A DNA stretch of 64,000 nt from an uncultured Bacteroidales bacterium (GTDB taxonomy: Bacteria; Bacteroidota; Bacteroidia; Bacteroidales; Paludibacteraceae): contig CAIWCC010000117.1 of NCBI GenBank assembly GCA_903911085.1, forward strand, positions 1 through 64,000, read 5' to 3'. Below the pieces are notes generated by a model. It made no database searches, was not told where the DNA came from, and worked only from the letters and a program-made list of their open reading frames with translations. Numbering within the stretch: position 1 is the stretch's first letter; every line of letters starts with the position of its first letter. Positions 9,683-18,903 of this stretch are shown piece after piece. The position numbers and the translations under genes are program-made.

Positions 9683-10146
9683 GTAATTGGAAAGCTATAA
9701 GTTAGTTTGTGTGCTTAGTATCAAAGTGGTAAGTTTTTTATTTTAAATCACATGGCAAATTAATCAATATAAACTTTAATGCATATTGCAAATAATAATT
9801 TGAACGAAAATTTTTGTATCTCCTGAAAAGTGGCTATTATAACTGGTGCCAAGGGTAATATTCTTGAAGCAACACTTGCTCACGAAATATTTATTTGATA
9901 TGCAAATTGCCAACTTGAAAAAGATAACAAACCACAACATGAACGGCACAATTTACCCAAGTTATGTTTTTGCTGAGGTGAGGCATAGCAAAATTCAGGA
10001 AGAATAATCAACTACTACTCGATGGTGTTTTAAGCACATTCAGCGGGTGTAAATTTATAATTCAAACTTGAACACATATTACAAAAAACCGATAGCAAAT
10101 AGTTTAATTCTAGTTTTAAAAAGTAAATCAATTAAAAATTCAGGTA
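9683..10146. other. 464-bp gap with repeat words and a possible gene remnant
   Basis: It contains CTTAGTG-like words (9711-9740), the TTAATCAATATAAACT motif (9760-9780), and at about 9800-10010 a stretch with short broken reading frames. One frame reads FLYLLKSGYYNWCQG before a stop. A GYY pattern of this kind is common in GH43 enzymes, so a decayed glycosidase fragment is possible but unproven. No intact gene is seen. Confidence 0.4.
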
Positions 10147-11685
10147 ATGAAGAGGTTAATTATTTTGATCATGGGGCTACATTTATGTTTTTTGATGTAT
10201 GGTATAAACCCATTTTTGCCTCCCTATGCATTTATTCCGGATGGAGAACCGCATGTATTTAAAGTAGGAGATGAGGAACGCCTTTTTATCTATGGCTCTC
10301 GTGATGAAACGACTATTAGTTTTTGTGGAACAGGACATGATTTGTGGTCTGCACCAGTTAATGATCTTACGAAATGGAAGTTTCATGGCGAAATATTCAA
10401 TGTAAAACAAGTTGCTGAAATTGGCTACGGTAAAGTTCCAAAACAACATTTCGGAGCTCCGGATTGTGTCTATAATCCGGTAACTAAAAAGTATTATTTA
10501 TACACATTTCTAGGCACTCCTTACAAATTAGACGGCATTGAAGGTCCACGAAAAGACAGCGTTAATTTATCTGAGACCTTTGGTCAATTTGGACCAAAAT
10601 GTGTAATGGCGAAGAGCGATTCTCCTTATGGCCCTTTTACAAATCCTATCATGTGTGATTGGGAAGTGGACAATTCGGCCGGCACTTTTGACCCTTCTGT
10701 AATAGTCATTAATCTGCCCGACAACAGTGTTCGTGTTTTTGCTTATTGGGGAATGAAAAAAGGAGATAGATGGGCTGAAATAGACGCCGCTGATATGCAT
10801 ACTGTGATAAACGGTTCTACGCGAAAACCAGATAGAAAAGCAACCTATAAAACATTAAATAATCCTACACTGAATAATTATAAAACGCTGTTTGAAGCAT
10901 CGTCCATCAAACAAGTATCCAACGATTTATTTGTGTTTGTTTTCTCACCAAACTATAAAGCAAGTGCATTGTCTTATTGTTATGGCAACTCTCCAGAGGG
11001 TCCTTGGAAATGGGGTGGCGAAATCGTTAATAATAGTACTAATTGGAAGTTTGGTAACAATCATGGTAGCATTGTCAAAGTTGGAAATCAATGGTATGTG
11101 GTTTATCATCGTGCAGCTCCTAATAACTTCAATCGCCAAGCTATGATAGAACCGATTGACCTTAGAATTGAAGGAGATAAGGTGATTATTCCCGAGGTAA
11201 GTATGACGTCTCAAGGAATTTTAAAGGACGGATTACCAATTTACCAGAGATACTATGCAGGAATTGTATGCCATCTTGAGGGAAGTGCGTCTGTTGATGG
11301 TAAACGTCGGTTAGAGAACGGCTACAATCCAGTAGTTGTTGAACCTGCGGGTGCAGTTCTCGGATATAAGTATTTCAATTTCGGTACTAATGCGCTGCAA
11401 AAACTCACTTTTATTCTTAATGCAAATGCTGCTACTGATTTTAGTATTAAGCTTGAAGTCATGCCTCTAAATGGGAAGAAAAGAATTTTGATAGCTCAGC
11501 AGACCTTCTCTCCAACACGTAAACAAAAAAATGTGTTTGTTGATTATTGTATTAATATTCAGAGACTTGAACAAAATGTTGATTTGCAATTGGCTGGAGG
11601 TTTATCAGGGAGCATGGCAATGTATATTACACTAAAATCGGCCAATAATATGGAAATAAAGGAACTGGAATTTAAAAATAAATAA
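10147..11685 (+). CDS. GH43-type glycoside hydrolase
   Basis: 512 aa. The start at 10147 gives a hydrophobic signal sequence (MKRLIILIMGLHLCFLMYG). A five-bladed beta-propeller of GH43 type spans about residues 25-350: PDGEPHVF supplies the general base Asp32, FDPSVIV the pKa-modulating Asp182, and LFEASSIKQ the general acid Glu250. Residues about 360-512 form a C-terminal beta-sandwich of CBM6-like type. GH43 enzymes cleave alpha-L-arabinofuranosides, beta-xylosides or beta-galactosides with inversion; which one applies here cannot be told. There is no T9SS domain, so it is probably periplasmic, acting on imported oligosaccharides between the two GH115 genes. Confidence 0.87.
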   Translation: MKRLIILIMGLHLCFLMYGINPFLPPYAFIPDGEPHVFKVGDEERLFIYGSRDETTISFCGTGHDLWSAPVNDLTKWKFHGEIFNVKQVAEIGYGKVPKQHFGAPDCVYNPVTKKYYLYTFLGTPYKLDGIEGPRKDSVNLSETFGQFGPKCVMAKSDSPYGPFTNPIMCDWEVDNSAGTFDPSVIVINLPDNSVRVFAYWGMKKGDRWAEIDAADMHTVINGSTRKPDRKATYKTLNNPTLNNYKTLFEASSIKQVSNDLFVFVFSPNYKASALSYCYGNSPEGPWKWGGEIVNNSTNWKFGNNHGSIVKVGNQWYVVYHRAAPNNFNRQAMIEPIDLRIEGDKVIIPEVSMTSQGILKDGLPIYQRYYAGIVCHLEGSASVDGKRRLENGYNPVVVEPAGAVLGYKYFNFGTNALQKLTFILNANAATDFSIKLEVMPLNGKKRILIAQQTFSPTRKQKNVFVDYCINIQRLEQNVDLQLAGGLSGSMAMYITLKSANNMEIKELEFKNK

Positions 11686-11879
11686 ATTGACAAAATTATT
11701 AATCACGCTCTTACTATTATTATCGATAAGTATTAATTTAAGAATAACGAATAGGTGTTGTAAAAGTTGTATGTGTTTGATATATTAAATTTTATGCTAT
11801 TTAAATCAAAAAAAAAGTACGTGTAAATCTACATACAATTTTCAAAAACGAACGAACTAATATAAACTGTATTTTACAA

Positions 11880-13970
11880 ATGAAACGAACAAGCTATCTC
11901 AAAAGTACAATTTTGACAATTATATTTTTACTAACAGCAATATCATTTTGCAATGGTCAGAAAATTAAAATTATAGCACCTCGATTAGAAAACGCAGTAA
12001 TTTATCTTCCCGAAACTGCTCCAAATGGCGTGAAATATGGTTGTGCCGACTTTATTACCGATGCAAAAGAAGCCACAGGTCAACAGCTTAAAACTGTAAG
12101 CAAAATAACAGTCAATAATCGTTTAATTATTTTGCCAGCAGTAGTTGATAACGATTCGATATTAAATAAATTAGAAAAAGAAGGCAAAATCGACTTATCT
12201 GGGGTTAGAGGTAAATGGGAAGCTTATTTAATTCAACAAGTTGCAAATTACCTTGTAATTGCTGGAAGTTGCCCAAGAGCAGTAGCTTATGGACTTTACG
12301 AAATTAGCGAAAAATCGTTTGGAACCGATCCATTAAAATTATGGACAGATTTTATTCCGAATCATATTGAAACAGCTACCTGGACTGGAAGTTCTTATTT
12401 TAAAGGTCCAACAGTAAAATACCGTGGATATTTTGTGAATGATGAGAACTATCTGATTAACTGGAAAATTGAACTAGATAAAGTTGTAGAGCCAGAAGTT
12501 TGGGCTAAAATTATTGAAACAGTAGCACGAACAAGAGGTAATTTCATCGCATTGCCCGACGAATACAACAAAGGTTATTTTGACCACGAAACGCGATTGT
12601 TAATCGAAAATCGTGACTTGTTTCTAACAGGTAATCATTTACAAGGTATGTTGGTTCAAACTATGAATTTTCCTGAGTTTTGTCAGAAAAATGGATTTTC
12701 GCCAGTTTGGTCGTGGATTACCAACAAACAAGCATTATTAGCTTTTTGGGAAGAAAAAGTTAAGTACAATGCGCAATTTAAGAATAATATTTGGCCAATT
12801 GGTTTACGCGCAATGAATGACAGGGATTACTCCGAAGTGGACGAAGCTGCTCCAAAGGATCCTAAAGAATTAGCAAAATTAACGAATATAATTATTAAAG
12901 CTCAAAACGATTTGCTTAAAAAATATATACCTGAAGACCAGATTGTAACCACATTTACAATGCGGGGCGAACCTTACCAATTGTATAAAACTGGACTTTT
13001 AGAACTTCCCAAACATTGCATTCTTGTGTGGGGCGATGCCGGCAGTTGGGCTGAATTGCGCGATTTGCCAACTAAAGCAGAAGAACAAAAAAGAGTAGGA
13101 GGTAATGGAATATATTATCATGTAAGCTACTGCGACAATCAATATGTTCAATGGGTTTCTCCTAAAAAAATTCGCCAGGAATTTTTAAAAGGAGTTAATA
13201 ATTACAAAATGTCGGAATATGTTATGCACAATGTAGGCGACATTCGAGAACTTCCACTTTCGATTGCTGCTGGGTTTGATATACTGTGGAATATAGAACC
13301 TTGGCAAACTGAAAACTACGACCAAACCTTCACTGCTAATTGGATAAAAAAACGATTCGAAGTTAAAGGGAAAGGTGAAAAAGCATTATTAAACATTCAA
13401 AATCGCTATTTCGAACTTGAACAGGACATGCGTGCGACAAGTATTATTGAAGTTGTTCGTCCTTCGGTTGTTAAAGTAATTAAGGAAACATCATTAGAAA
13501 AAGTTGAAAAGATACTACTTGAAACGAAATTTGAAGCAGAAAGTAGATTTAGAGTGAGCGAAGCACAACTTAAAATGAATGAACCAAAATGGGCACAACT
13601 TAAAATTGAAGCCTACAAAGCTGTAGAATTTATTCCGAAAAACCGACAACAGTTTTTTTACGATTATTCGCTTTTGCATCTTCAAACTTCGGTGGCTGTG
13701 AATCGATATGCAATGGGGGTTCGTCGAGCCATTGATGCAGCTCTGGTTAGCGATAAAGATAAGGTTGTCTCTGAATGCGATTATGCAAAAAATGCTATGC
13801 TGCTAGTTTACGAAAAAAGAAATCAAGCTATGCATGGTCAATGGAAAAATTGGTTTAGAGGCGATTATTTATGGGGCGACAATAATTGGTTTCTGCGTCC
13901 CGATGTATTTGCAAACGAAATTGAAACTTTTAAAAAGCGACTTTTAGAATATACAAACAAATCAAAATAA
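11880..13970 (+). CDS. GH115 alpha-glucuronidase, periplasmic paralogue
   Basis: 696 aa, ending where the catalytic part of the 6323-9682 protein ends (FANEIETFKKRLLEY). Most positions match that paralogue by eye, including KYRGYFVNDE, NNIWPIGLRAMNDR and VMHNVGDIRELPLS. It has a signal peptide (ISFCNGQ) but lacks the Ig, binding-module, Fn3 and T9SS parts. It should therefore stay in the periplasm while its twin goes to the surface. The expected reaction is release of glucuronic acid or its 4-O-methyl ether from xylan-type or arabinogalactan-type chains. It lies 16 nt upstream of the next gene, so the two are very likely co-transcribed. Confidence 0.85.
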   Translation: MKRTSYLKSTILTIIFLLTAISFCNGQKIKIIAPRLENAVIYLPETAPNGVKYGCADFITDAKEATGQQLKTVSKITVNNRLIILPAVVDNDSILNKLEKEGKIDLSGVRGKWEAYLIQQVANYLVIAGSCPRAVAYGLYEISEKSFGTDPLKLWTDFIPNHIETATWTGSSYFKGPTVKYRGYFVNDENYLINWKIELDKVVEPEVWAKIIETVARTRGNFIALPDEYNKGYFDHETRLLIENRDLFLTGNHLQGMLVQTMNFPEFCQKNGFSPVWSWITNKQALLAFWEEKVKYNAQFKNNIWPIGLRAMNDRDYSEVDEAAPKDPKELAKLTNIIIKAQNDLLKKYIPEDQIVTTFTMRGEPYQLYKTGLLELPKHCILVWGDAGSWAELRDLPTKAEEQKRVGGNGIYYHVSYCDNQYVQWVSPKKIRQEFLKGVNNYKMSEYVMHNVGDIRELPLSIAAGFDILWNIEPWQTENYDQTFTANWIKKRFEVKGKGEKALLNIQNRYFELEQDMRATSIIEVVRPSVVKVIKETSLEKVEKILLETKFEAESRFRVSEAQLKMNEPKWAQLKIEAYKAVEFIPKNRQQFFYDYSLLHLQTSVAVNRYAMGVRRAIDAALVSDKDKVVSECDYAKNAMLLVYEKRNQAMHGQWKNWFRGDYLWGDNNWFLRPDVFANEIETFKKRLLEYTNKSK

Positions 13971-13986
13971 TTAAAATTGAGAATTT

Positions 13987-15264
13987 ATGAAAAAAACAAA
14001 TTTAGTAATCGTCATTTTATTTATGGCAACGTTGAGTTATGGTCAATTGTTAATCAACAATCCCAAGATAGTTGATTATAGAAAAAACCTGAGTGGAATT
14101 GATACTTTAATGAAGAAAGGGATTTTTAAAGACGATGTTTCGGGTTTGAAATATTTCACGGGTTATTCATACAAAACACTTTACGATTGGGACCAGTATT
14201 TCGAATCCATTGTGCAAATTTACATGGGTTGGCCGTCCGATTATATTAAAAACGGAGTAATCATATTTCTCCAAAACGAAAAGGAATCGGGCTTTATAGC
14301 TCGCTCGGTACCCGGCAGCGAATGGCACGACAATGAACATGTAAAGCCCTTTTTAGCTCAAATAAGTTATATGGTTTACAAAGCTTATGGCGAAAAGGAC
14401 TGGATTTTGAACGAAAATTATTTCCCAAAATTAAAGAAGTATTTGGACTACTGGCTTTATGATATGGATATAAATAAAAACGGTTTGAGCGAGTGGATGA
14501 GTGCACCGCACACGGGTATGGATAATCAACATGAACGTGCTGGTTATTGGTTGGATAGGTCATGCGAAGGAGTGGATTTGAACTCTTATTTAGTACGCGA
14601 AGTAAAGGCCTTTGCAAAATTAGCACAACTGGCCGGTAAAATTAAACTGGCAAAAGAATATGAAGCAATTGCGCAAGAACGTGCCAAAAATATTCAAAAA
14701 TACCTGTGGGATGAAAAAAGTGGATTTTTCTATGATCAAAAAGTAGATCCTAAAAAACCATTAGCAAAATCAATTTGGATAGGTTCAAAGATGAATGCAA
14801 TGTCGGCAAACCGGTCGCGGATACCGGTGAAATCGGTTGCGGGATTTACGCCCATTTGGGCTGGAGTTGCCACAGCAGCTCAGGTAAAAAGAATGATTGT
14901 TGAACATTTACTTAATCCACGTGAGTTTTGGAGTCCTTATCCAATTCCGGCTTTGGCTAAATCGGAACAATGGTACAGCACAATTATACTTCCTGCAGAT
15001 AACGGTTGTAGTTGGCGCGCTAACACTTGGATGCCAACCAATTATATGATTTATCACGGAACGAAATCTTATGGATATGATATTGTTGCCACTACCATTG
15101 CCCAACGAACCAACGAACTAATGAAAAAAGCGGGGGATAGAGAATATTATAATTCAGAAACTGGCGAAGGAGTTGGACTAGATCCATTCTGGGGATGGAG
15201 TCTTTTAGGGCATTTCTTTAACTTAGAGGAATCATTGGATGTTAATATTAATAGCTTAGATTAA
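13987..15264 (+). CDS. (alpha/alpha)6-barrel glycoside hydrolase, GH63/MGH-like
   Basis: 425 aa, with a signal peptide ending near LSYGQ (residue 20). It is helix-rich throughout. It has LYDWDQYFESI near the N-terminus, SEWMSAPHTGMDNQ in the middle, and SWRANTWMPTNYMIYHG near the C-terminus. The last resembles the (Y/W)WRGP(I/V)W…NY…G motif of clan GH-G enzymes (GH63, GH37 and mannosylglycerate-hydrolase-like proteins), in which an Asp and a Glu carry out hydrolysis with inversion. It follows the GH115 gene by 16 nt. With no sorting domain it is probably periplasmic, trimming an exposed alpha-linked sugar. The precise family and substrate are uncertain. Confidence 0.7.
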   Translation: MKKTNLVIVILFMATLSYGQLLINNPKIVDYRKNLSGIDTLMKKGIFKDDVSGLKYFTGYSYKTLYDWDQYFESIVQIYMGWPSDYIKNGVIIFLQNEKESGFIARSVPGSEWHDNEHVKPFLAQISYMVYKAYGEKDWILNENYFPKLKKYLDYWLYDMDINKNGLSEWMSAPHTGMDNQHERAGYWLDRSCEGVDLNSYLVREVKAFAKLAQLAGKIKLAKEYEAIAQERAKNIQKYLWDEKSGFFYDQKVDPKKPLAKSIWIGSKMNAMSANRSRIPVKSVAGFTPIWAGVATAAQVKRMIVEHLLNPREFWSPYPIPALAKSEQWYSTIILPADNGCSWRANTWMPTNYMIYHGTKSYGYDIVATTIAQRTNELMKKAGDREYYNSETGEGVGLDPFWGWSLLGHFFNLEESLDVNINSLD

Positions 15265-15284
15265 TTCTTCTGTTGAAACAAAAT

Positions 15285-15337
15285 ATTTACTAGGTGTTCT
15301 TGCTTTAAACGACTACTGCGAGAATCATCTAGTAAAT
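15285..15337. terminator. Long hairpin between glycosidase and esterase genes
   Basis: ATTTACTAG (15285-15293) pairs with CTAGTAAAT (15329-15337). The stem continues inward with few mismatches (GTTCTTGC against GCGAGAAT), leaving about a 14-nt loop. It starts 20 nt after the stop codon; there is no T tract. It is a likely transcript end or processing site. Confidence 0.55.
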
Positions 15338-15386
15338 AAAAACACAATAGCAAAGTATGTTTGCCGTAAATTTTAAATCTTTCAAT

Positions 15387-16880
15387 ATGAAATGGATTTC
15401 AATCATATCATTCTTTTTCTTGACTTTTGCAGTAAACACTGCCAAGGCACAATGTCGCATTGTATCAGATGGAACAAGAATCTCGGCTATAACACAGCAG
15501 TCGTGGGGTCAAACCTTTGTTCCAGGTTGTTCAATGAATATAAATTTCTTGACATTTAATACTGCAACAGCTGTAAATTCAAGTTTTACATTTACTTTAC
15601 GTAGCGGTTCGGATTGTAATGGAGCAATAATTTACACTCAAAAGTTAGCAAAAATTGTGAACGGTGAAAATAGGGTTAATTTTGAGACGCCTATTCCTGT
15701 TTTAGCACGTAAAACCTATTATTTCAGCGTTGAATCAGACTTAAATAACACTTTTCAGATTCGGTTCAGCTTAACTTCGTTGATACCAGGCAACCTGAAA
15801 ACATATAATACCGGATCGGCTAAAACCGCCTGCGACAGGGATTTTCCAGATTATGATTGGAATTTCAACTTAGATACTATAGTTCAACCTTCTATTCCAC
15901 CATTTCCTACTTTAGGACAAAATGTTGATTTAATTATTTGGGCTGGTCAATCCAACGCTCAAGGTGCGAAGGGTGATGGAGCCTATTATCCGGCTGATTC
16001 ATCAAATTTTGATTCATTTATTGGATTAAATTACAAAAATATTCTTACATCGAGTTCCTCTGGATATTGGATCAAGATGCAACCGCAGTTAGGTGAATTT
16101 ACAAAAGGTCACTTTGGACCCGAAGTTACATTTAGCCGTAAATTAAAGGAAGCTGGATTTAATCCTGCCATTTTCAAATACACAAGAGGTGGAACCAGCA
16201 TTTATTCCTTTTGGAAAACACCTGGAGCCGGTGGGTATTATGACAGCTTGAAATTAGAATTAAAGAAAGCCATTACTGCATTGGAACTTAAAGGATTCAA
16301 GGTAACAATAAGAGGTTTTGTTTGGATTCAAGGTGAAAGTGACGCCGAACCAACAGCTTCTCCACTTTATTATTCTTCGTTGTTGAGCATACTGCGCGAT
16401 ATACGTTCAAATGTAGCCAAAAACACCAATCTGCCAATAGTTTTGGGAGTCGATGAGCAATTTTTTCGTGTGGTGAATTTCCCCATCGTTTTGGAATCCC
16501 AAAAGCGAATAGCCAGTGAAGAAACGAATGTTGTTTTTACAAGTATGTACGATTTACAAAAGGCGGATGAAACTCATCTCACACCTGCTGGACTTATAGC
16601 TCATGGAATCCGGATTTTTGATGCTTATAAAATGCTGAACCTTATGTCAAGTACTTCTGAAATAAAAACGTTGAATTATAAATTATTTGTCATCGATAAT
16701 CGTTTAATTGGTTCCACCCAAGGTGCAAATATCGAATTGTCTGTTTTTGACATGTTGGGGCATTTGATAACATACAAATCAAGTCAACAGGGAAATGTTG
16801 ATATACCGCTTAAAAAAGGTTGTTATATCGTTAAAATGGATATAAATAAACAACAAATTATTCGAAAAATAATCATTTGA
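15387..16880 (+). CDS. T9SS-secreted SGNH carbohydrate esterase (SASA family), second copy
   Basis: The open frame begins at 15357, but the ATG at 15387 gives a proper signal peptide (MKWISIISFFF…AKAQ), so I prefer it (497 aa). Residues about 22-130 form a beta-sandwich. Residues about 178-415 are the esterase: LIIWAGQSNAQGAKG (nucleophile Ser189), FVWIQGESDAEP (oxyanion/support block 315-319) and DETHLTPAG, where Asp394 and His397 are the expected catalytic pair. Residues about 425-497 form a T9SS sorting domain (VFDMLGHLITYK, GCYIVKMD). It likely removes acetyl esters from the target glycan at or outside the cell surface. It differs in architecture from the esterase at 3359-6121 and is not a recent duplicate. 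Confidence 0.85.
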   Translation: MKWISIISFFFLTFAVNTAKAQCRIVSDGTRISAITQQSWGQTFVPGCSMNINFLTFNTATAVNSSFTFTLRSGSDCNGAIIYTQKLAKIVNGENRVNFETPIPVLARKTYYFSVESDLNNTFQIRFSLTSLIPGNLKTYNTGSAKTACDRDFPDYDWNFNLDTIVQPSIPPFPTLGQNVDLIIWAGQSNAQGAKGDGAYYPADSSNFDSFIGLNYKNILTSSSSGYWIKMQPQLGEFTKGHFGPEVTFSRKLKEAGFNPAIFKYTRGGTSIYSFWKTPGAGGYYDSLKLELKKAITALELKGFKVTIRGFVWIQGESDAEPTASPLYYSSLLSILRDIRSNVAKNTNLPIVLGVDEQFFRVVNFPIVLESQKRIASEETNVVFTSMYDLQKADETHLTPAGLIAHGIRIFDAYKMLNLMSSTSEIKTLNYKLFVIDNRLIGSTQGANIELSVFDMLGHLITYKSSQQGNVDIPLKKGCYIVKMDINKQQIIRKIII

Positions 16881-17069
16881 ACTGAATAGAAATGTTGGAA
16901 TCATATTCAAATTCCTGAAAGAAATAATGCATGTTTTGACATTGGAAATAAAGGCCTAAATGTAATAACAATAGTTCGTTAAGTCCAAAATAATACTAAA
17001 TGGTTTTATTGCAGAAATATGTTTAGTTGGTATAATATGTTGTGCTATTTTCTTTAGAAACAAGGGGTT

Positions 17070-17105
17070 CTGCAAAACAAGGGGTTGCAATCCCTTGTTT
17101 TGCAG
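17070..17105. terminator. Strong hairpin with 14-bp perfect stem
   Basis: CTGCAAAACAAGGG pairs exactly with CCCTTGTTTTGCAG, plus one G-T pair, over a TTGCAA loop. ACAAGGGGTT is also directly repeated just upstream (17060-17069 and 17078-17087). There is no T run after it. It lies 190 nt beyond the esterase stop, so its role as terminator or repeat hairpin is open. Confidence 0.5.
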
Positions 17106-17180
17106 TAGCGAAAAACGACATTAATTAATTCCACTTACTTAGCTCTTTGACATGGTGGTGACTATTATTTAAAAAATATT

Positions 17181-17218
17181 CAGATTATATGCGTAATCTG
17201 AAAAATATATTACTTTTG
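17181..17218 (+). promoter_or_regulatory. Sigma-factor gene promoter with overlapping palindrome
   Basis: TACTTTTG (17211-17218) exactly fits the Bacteroidota -7 box TAnnTTTG, 30 nt before the start codon at 17248. The -33 region is replaced by a perfect inverted repeat CAGATTA-tatgcg-TAATCTG (17181-17200). This suggests a regulator-bound promoter. Confidence 0.6.
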
Positions 17219-17247
17219 TATCCGTTGAAAATCACAATTGCCTAAAT

Positions 17248-17832
17248 ATGTCAATAAAAAAGATAGATGAAAATATAATTCTAAGTATAGCCAAAGGCGA
17301 TCAAAAAGCTTTTGCGTTACTCTACGATTGCTATTACACCTATCTGAATACGGTTGCACTTTGTTATGTTATAAACAAAGATGTAGCCAACGAAGTAGTA
17401 AATGATGTTTTTGTAAATGTTTGGCACAAACGAAGCACATTGGTTTACCCAATTCATTTTTATTTGGTGCAGTCGGTGAAAAATGGCTGTTTGAACTATA
17501 TCCGTTCCCAAAAATCGCTCGAACGTGTGTTGGGTGAACATACCAAACAAATGCTCGACTTCCAAGAGGAATATATACTCTCGAACCCAACTCCTTTACA
17601 ATATGTAGAATCCCAAGAAATTGAAAAGGAAGTGTTGAAAGCAATTGACCAGCTACCTGAGAAATGCCGGCATATTTTTGAACAATACCTGTTTAATGGT
17701 AAATTACCCGACGAAATTGCCAATGACCTTCTGATTAATGTAAGTACTGTTAGGGTACAGATAAAAAATGCCATGGATAAATTAAAGGTTTCACTCAATC
17801 ATCTTATCAGCATACTTCTACTTATTTTTTGA
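17248..17832 (+). CDS. ECF-type RNA polymerase sigma-70 factor (FecI-like)
   Basis: 194 aa, the usual ECF length. Region 2 spans about residues 20-88 (LLYDCYYTYLN, ANEVVNDVFVNVWHKR, HFYLVQSVKNGCLNYIRS). Region 4 spans about 125-180 (AIDQLPEKCRHIFEQYLFNGKLPDEIA, INVSTVRVQIKNAM). It directs RNA polymerase to target promoters when released from its anti-sigma factor. It is first in a run with fecR (28-nt gap), a second fecR and an STN-domain receptor. This is the classic FecI-FecR-FecA trans-envelope signalling set, so substrate binding outside probably activates the locus. Confidence 0.95.
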   Translation: MSIKKIDENIILSIAKGDQKAFALLYDCYYTYLNTVALCYVINKDVANEVVNDVFVNVWHKRSTLVYPIHFYLVQSVKNGCLNYIRSQKSLERVLGEHTKQMLDFQEEYILSNPTPLQYVESQEIEKEVLKAIDQLPEKCRHIFEQYLFNGKLPDEIANDLLINVSTVRVQIKNAMDKLKVSLNHLISILLLIF

Positions 17833-17860
17833 AATAATTTTATCGACTTATATTTATAGA

Positions 17861-18874
17861 ATGCAAAGCGAAAATAAAATATTAGATGATTTATTGATAG
17901 ATTACTTTTCGGGAATGATTTCCGAAAGTGATCAAAAACAACTTTCGGAGCTTTTGAAATCGAACGTTGAATTCAAAAAGCAGTTTGACGAGATGTCAAA
18001 ATTGCACGCAGTTGCGTTTGCACCCAAAATTGAAGCTGAAAAACAGGCTAATTATAACAAACTAATTGAGCAAATTAACGATACGCCATCAATACAATTG
18101 CCTCCCTCGCGGATTTCTAATTTTAGAAATATCGCTGCTATTATTACATTAATTATTTCTGTTTCTGTTGCTTCATTTTACATATACCGCGATTTTACAG
18201 CACCTGCTGACATTGCATTCTGGTACGAAACCATGTCGCCAGTGGGTTCGCAAACTAAAATTATTCTCCCTGATAGCACCATAGTTTGGCTCAATTCAGG
18301 TTCCACATTAAAATACAACAGGTCTTTTGGTGAAAAATGCAGGGAAGTGGCACTTGCAGGTGAAGGTTATTTTGAAGTAAAAAAGGATAAAACAAAACCT
18401 TTCACAGTGCACACTGATTCGATAAATGTGAATGTGTTGGGCACGGTTTTTAATGTAAGGGCTTATATTGAAGATGCAACTGTAACTGTAAATTTGATTG
18501 AAGGTTCTGTTAATGTTTCTTTGCCAAATGCCGATAGTCAAGGCGCGCTGACTATGAAGCCAAATGAGAAATTAGTTTTCAACAAACTGACTAAGAAAAT
18601 TGAGTCTTCACAAGTTGACGCTTCCCGTTCATCATTATGGACTACGGGCAAACTTTGTTTTGTGGATGCTACATTGGAGCAAATTTCAAGAGATTTGGAA
18701 CGTAAATACAATGTAAAAATTCAAATAGCAAGTGAAAAAACTAAAAATGAACTATTCTCAGGAAGTTTAAATTTGAATCAACCACTTTTGGAGGTGCTAA
18801 ATTATATTGATGTAGATAAAAAGTTCATAATCAGTCAGGTGTCCGATTCAATCATTATCAATATTAAGGAATAA
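17861..18874 (+). CDS. FecR-family anti-sigma factor 1
   Basis: 337 aa. It has a short cytoplasmic N-terminal sigma-binding part with the typical LLIDYFSGMISESD motif, one membrane segment at about 90-110 (IAAIITLIISVSVASFYIY), a periplasmic FecR domain (about 125-225: VPGSQTK-like SPVGSQTKIILPDST, LAGEGYFEVKKD, VLGTVFNVRAY) and a DUF4974-type C-terminal domain (about 262-335). In this family the periplasmic part contacts the STN domain of a TonB receptor and relays the signal to the sigma factor. It lies 28 nt after the sigma gene. The homologous second fecR follows after 143 nt. Confidence 0.95.
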   Translation: MQSENKILDDLLIDYFSGMISESDQKQLSELLKSNVEFKKQFDEMSKLHAVAFAPKIEAEKQANYNKLIEQINDTPSIQLPPSRISNFRNIAAIITLIISVSVASFYIYRDFTAPADIAFWYETMSPVGSQTKIILPDSTIVWLNSGSTLKYNRSFGEKCREVALAGEGYFEVKKDKTKPFTVHTDSINVNVLGTVFNVRAYIEDATVTVNLIEGSVNVSLPNADSQGALTMKPNEKLVFNKLTKKIESSQVDASRSSLWTTGKLCFVDATLEQISRDLERKYNVKIQIASEKTKNELFSGSLNLNQPLLEVLNYIDVDKKFIISQVSDSIIINIKE

Positions 18875-18903
18875 TTAGCATAGTTATTCTTTCTTCTTTT
18901 TTG

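Larger units (their letters stand above)
16881..17247. other. 367-bp intergenic region with hairpin, repeat end and sigma-factor promoter
   Basis: No gene is seen. It holds a perfect-stem hairpin (17070-17105), a solitary copy of a repeat end also found at 38648-38672 (ACGACATTAATTAATTCC, about 17115-17141), a palindrome and a -7 box for the sigma-factor gene. Confidence 0.7.

Noticed and set aside
10068-10262. A 64-aa open frame overlapping the GH43 start
   Set aside because: It overlaps the GH43 signal peptide in another frame and shows no protein-like features.
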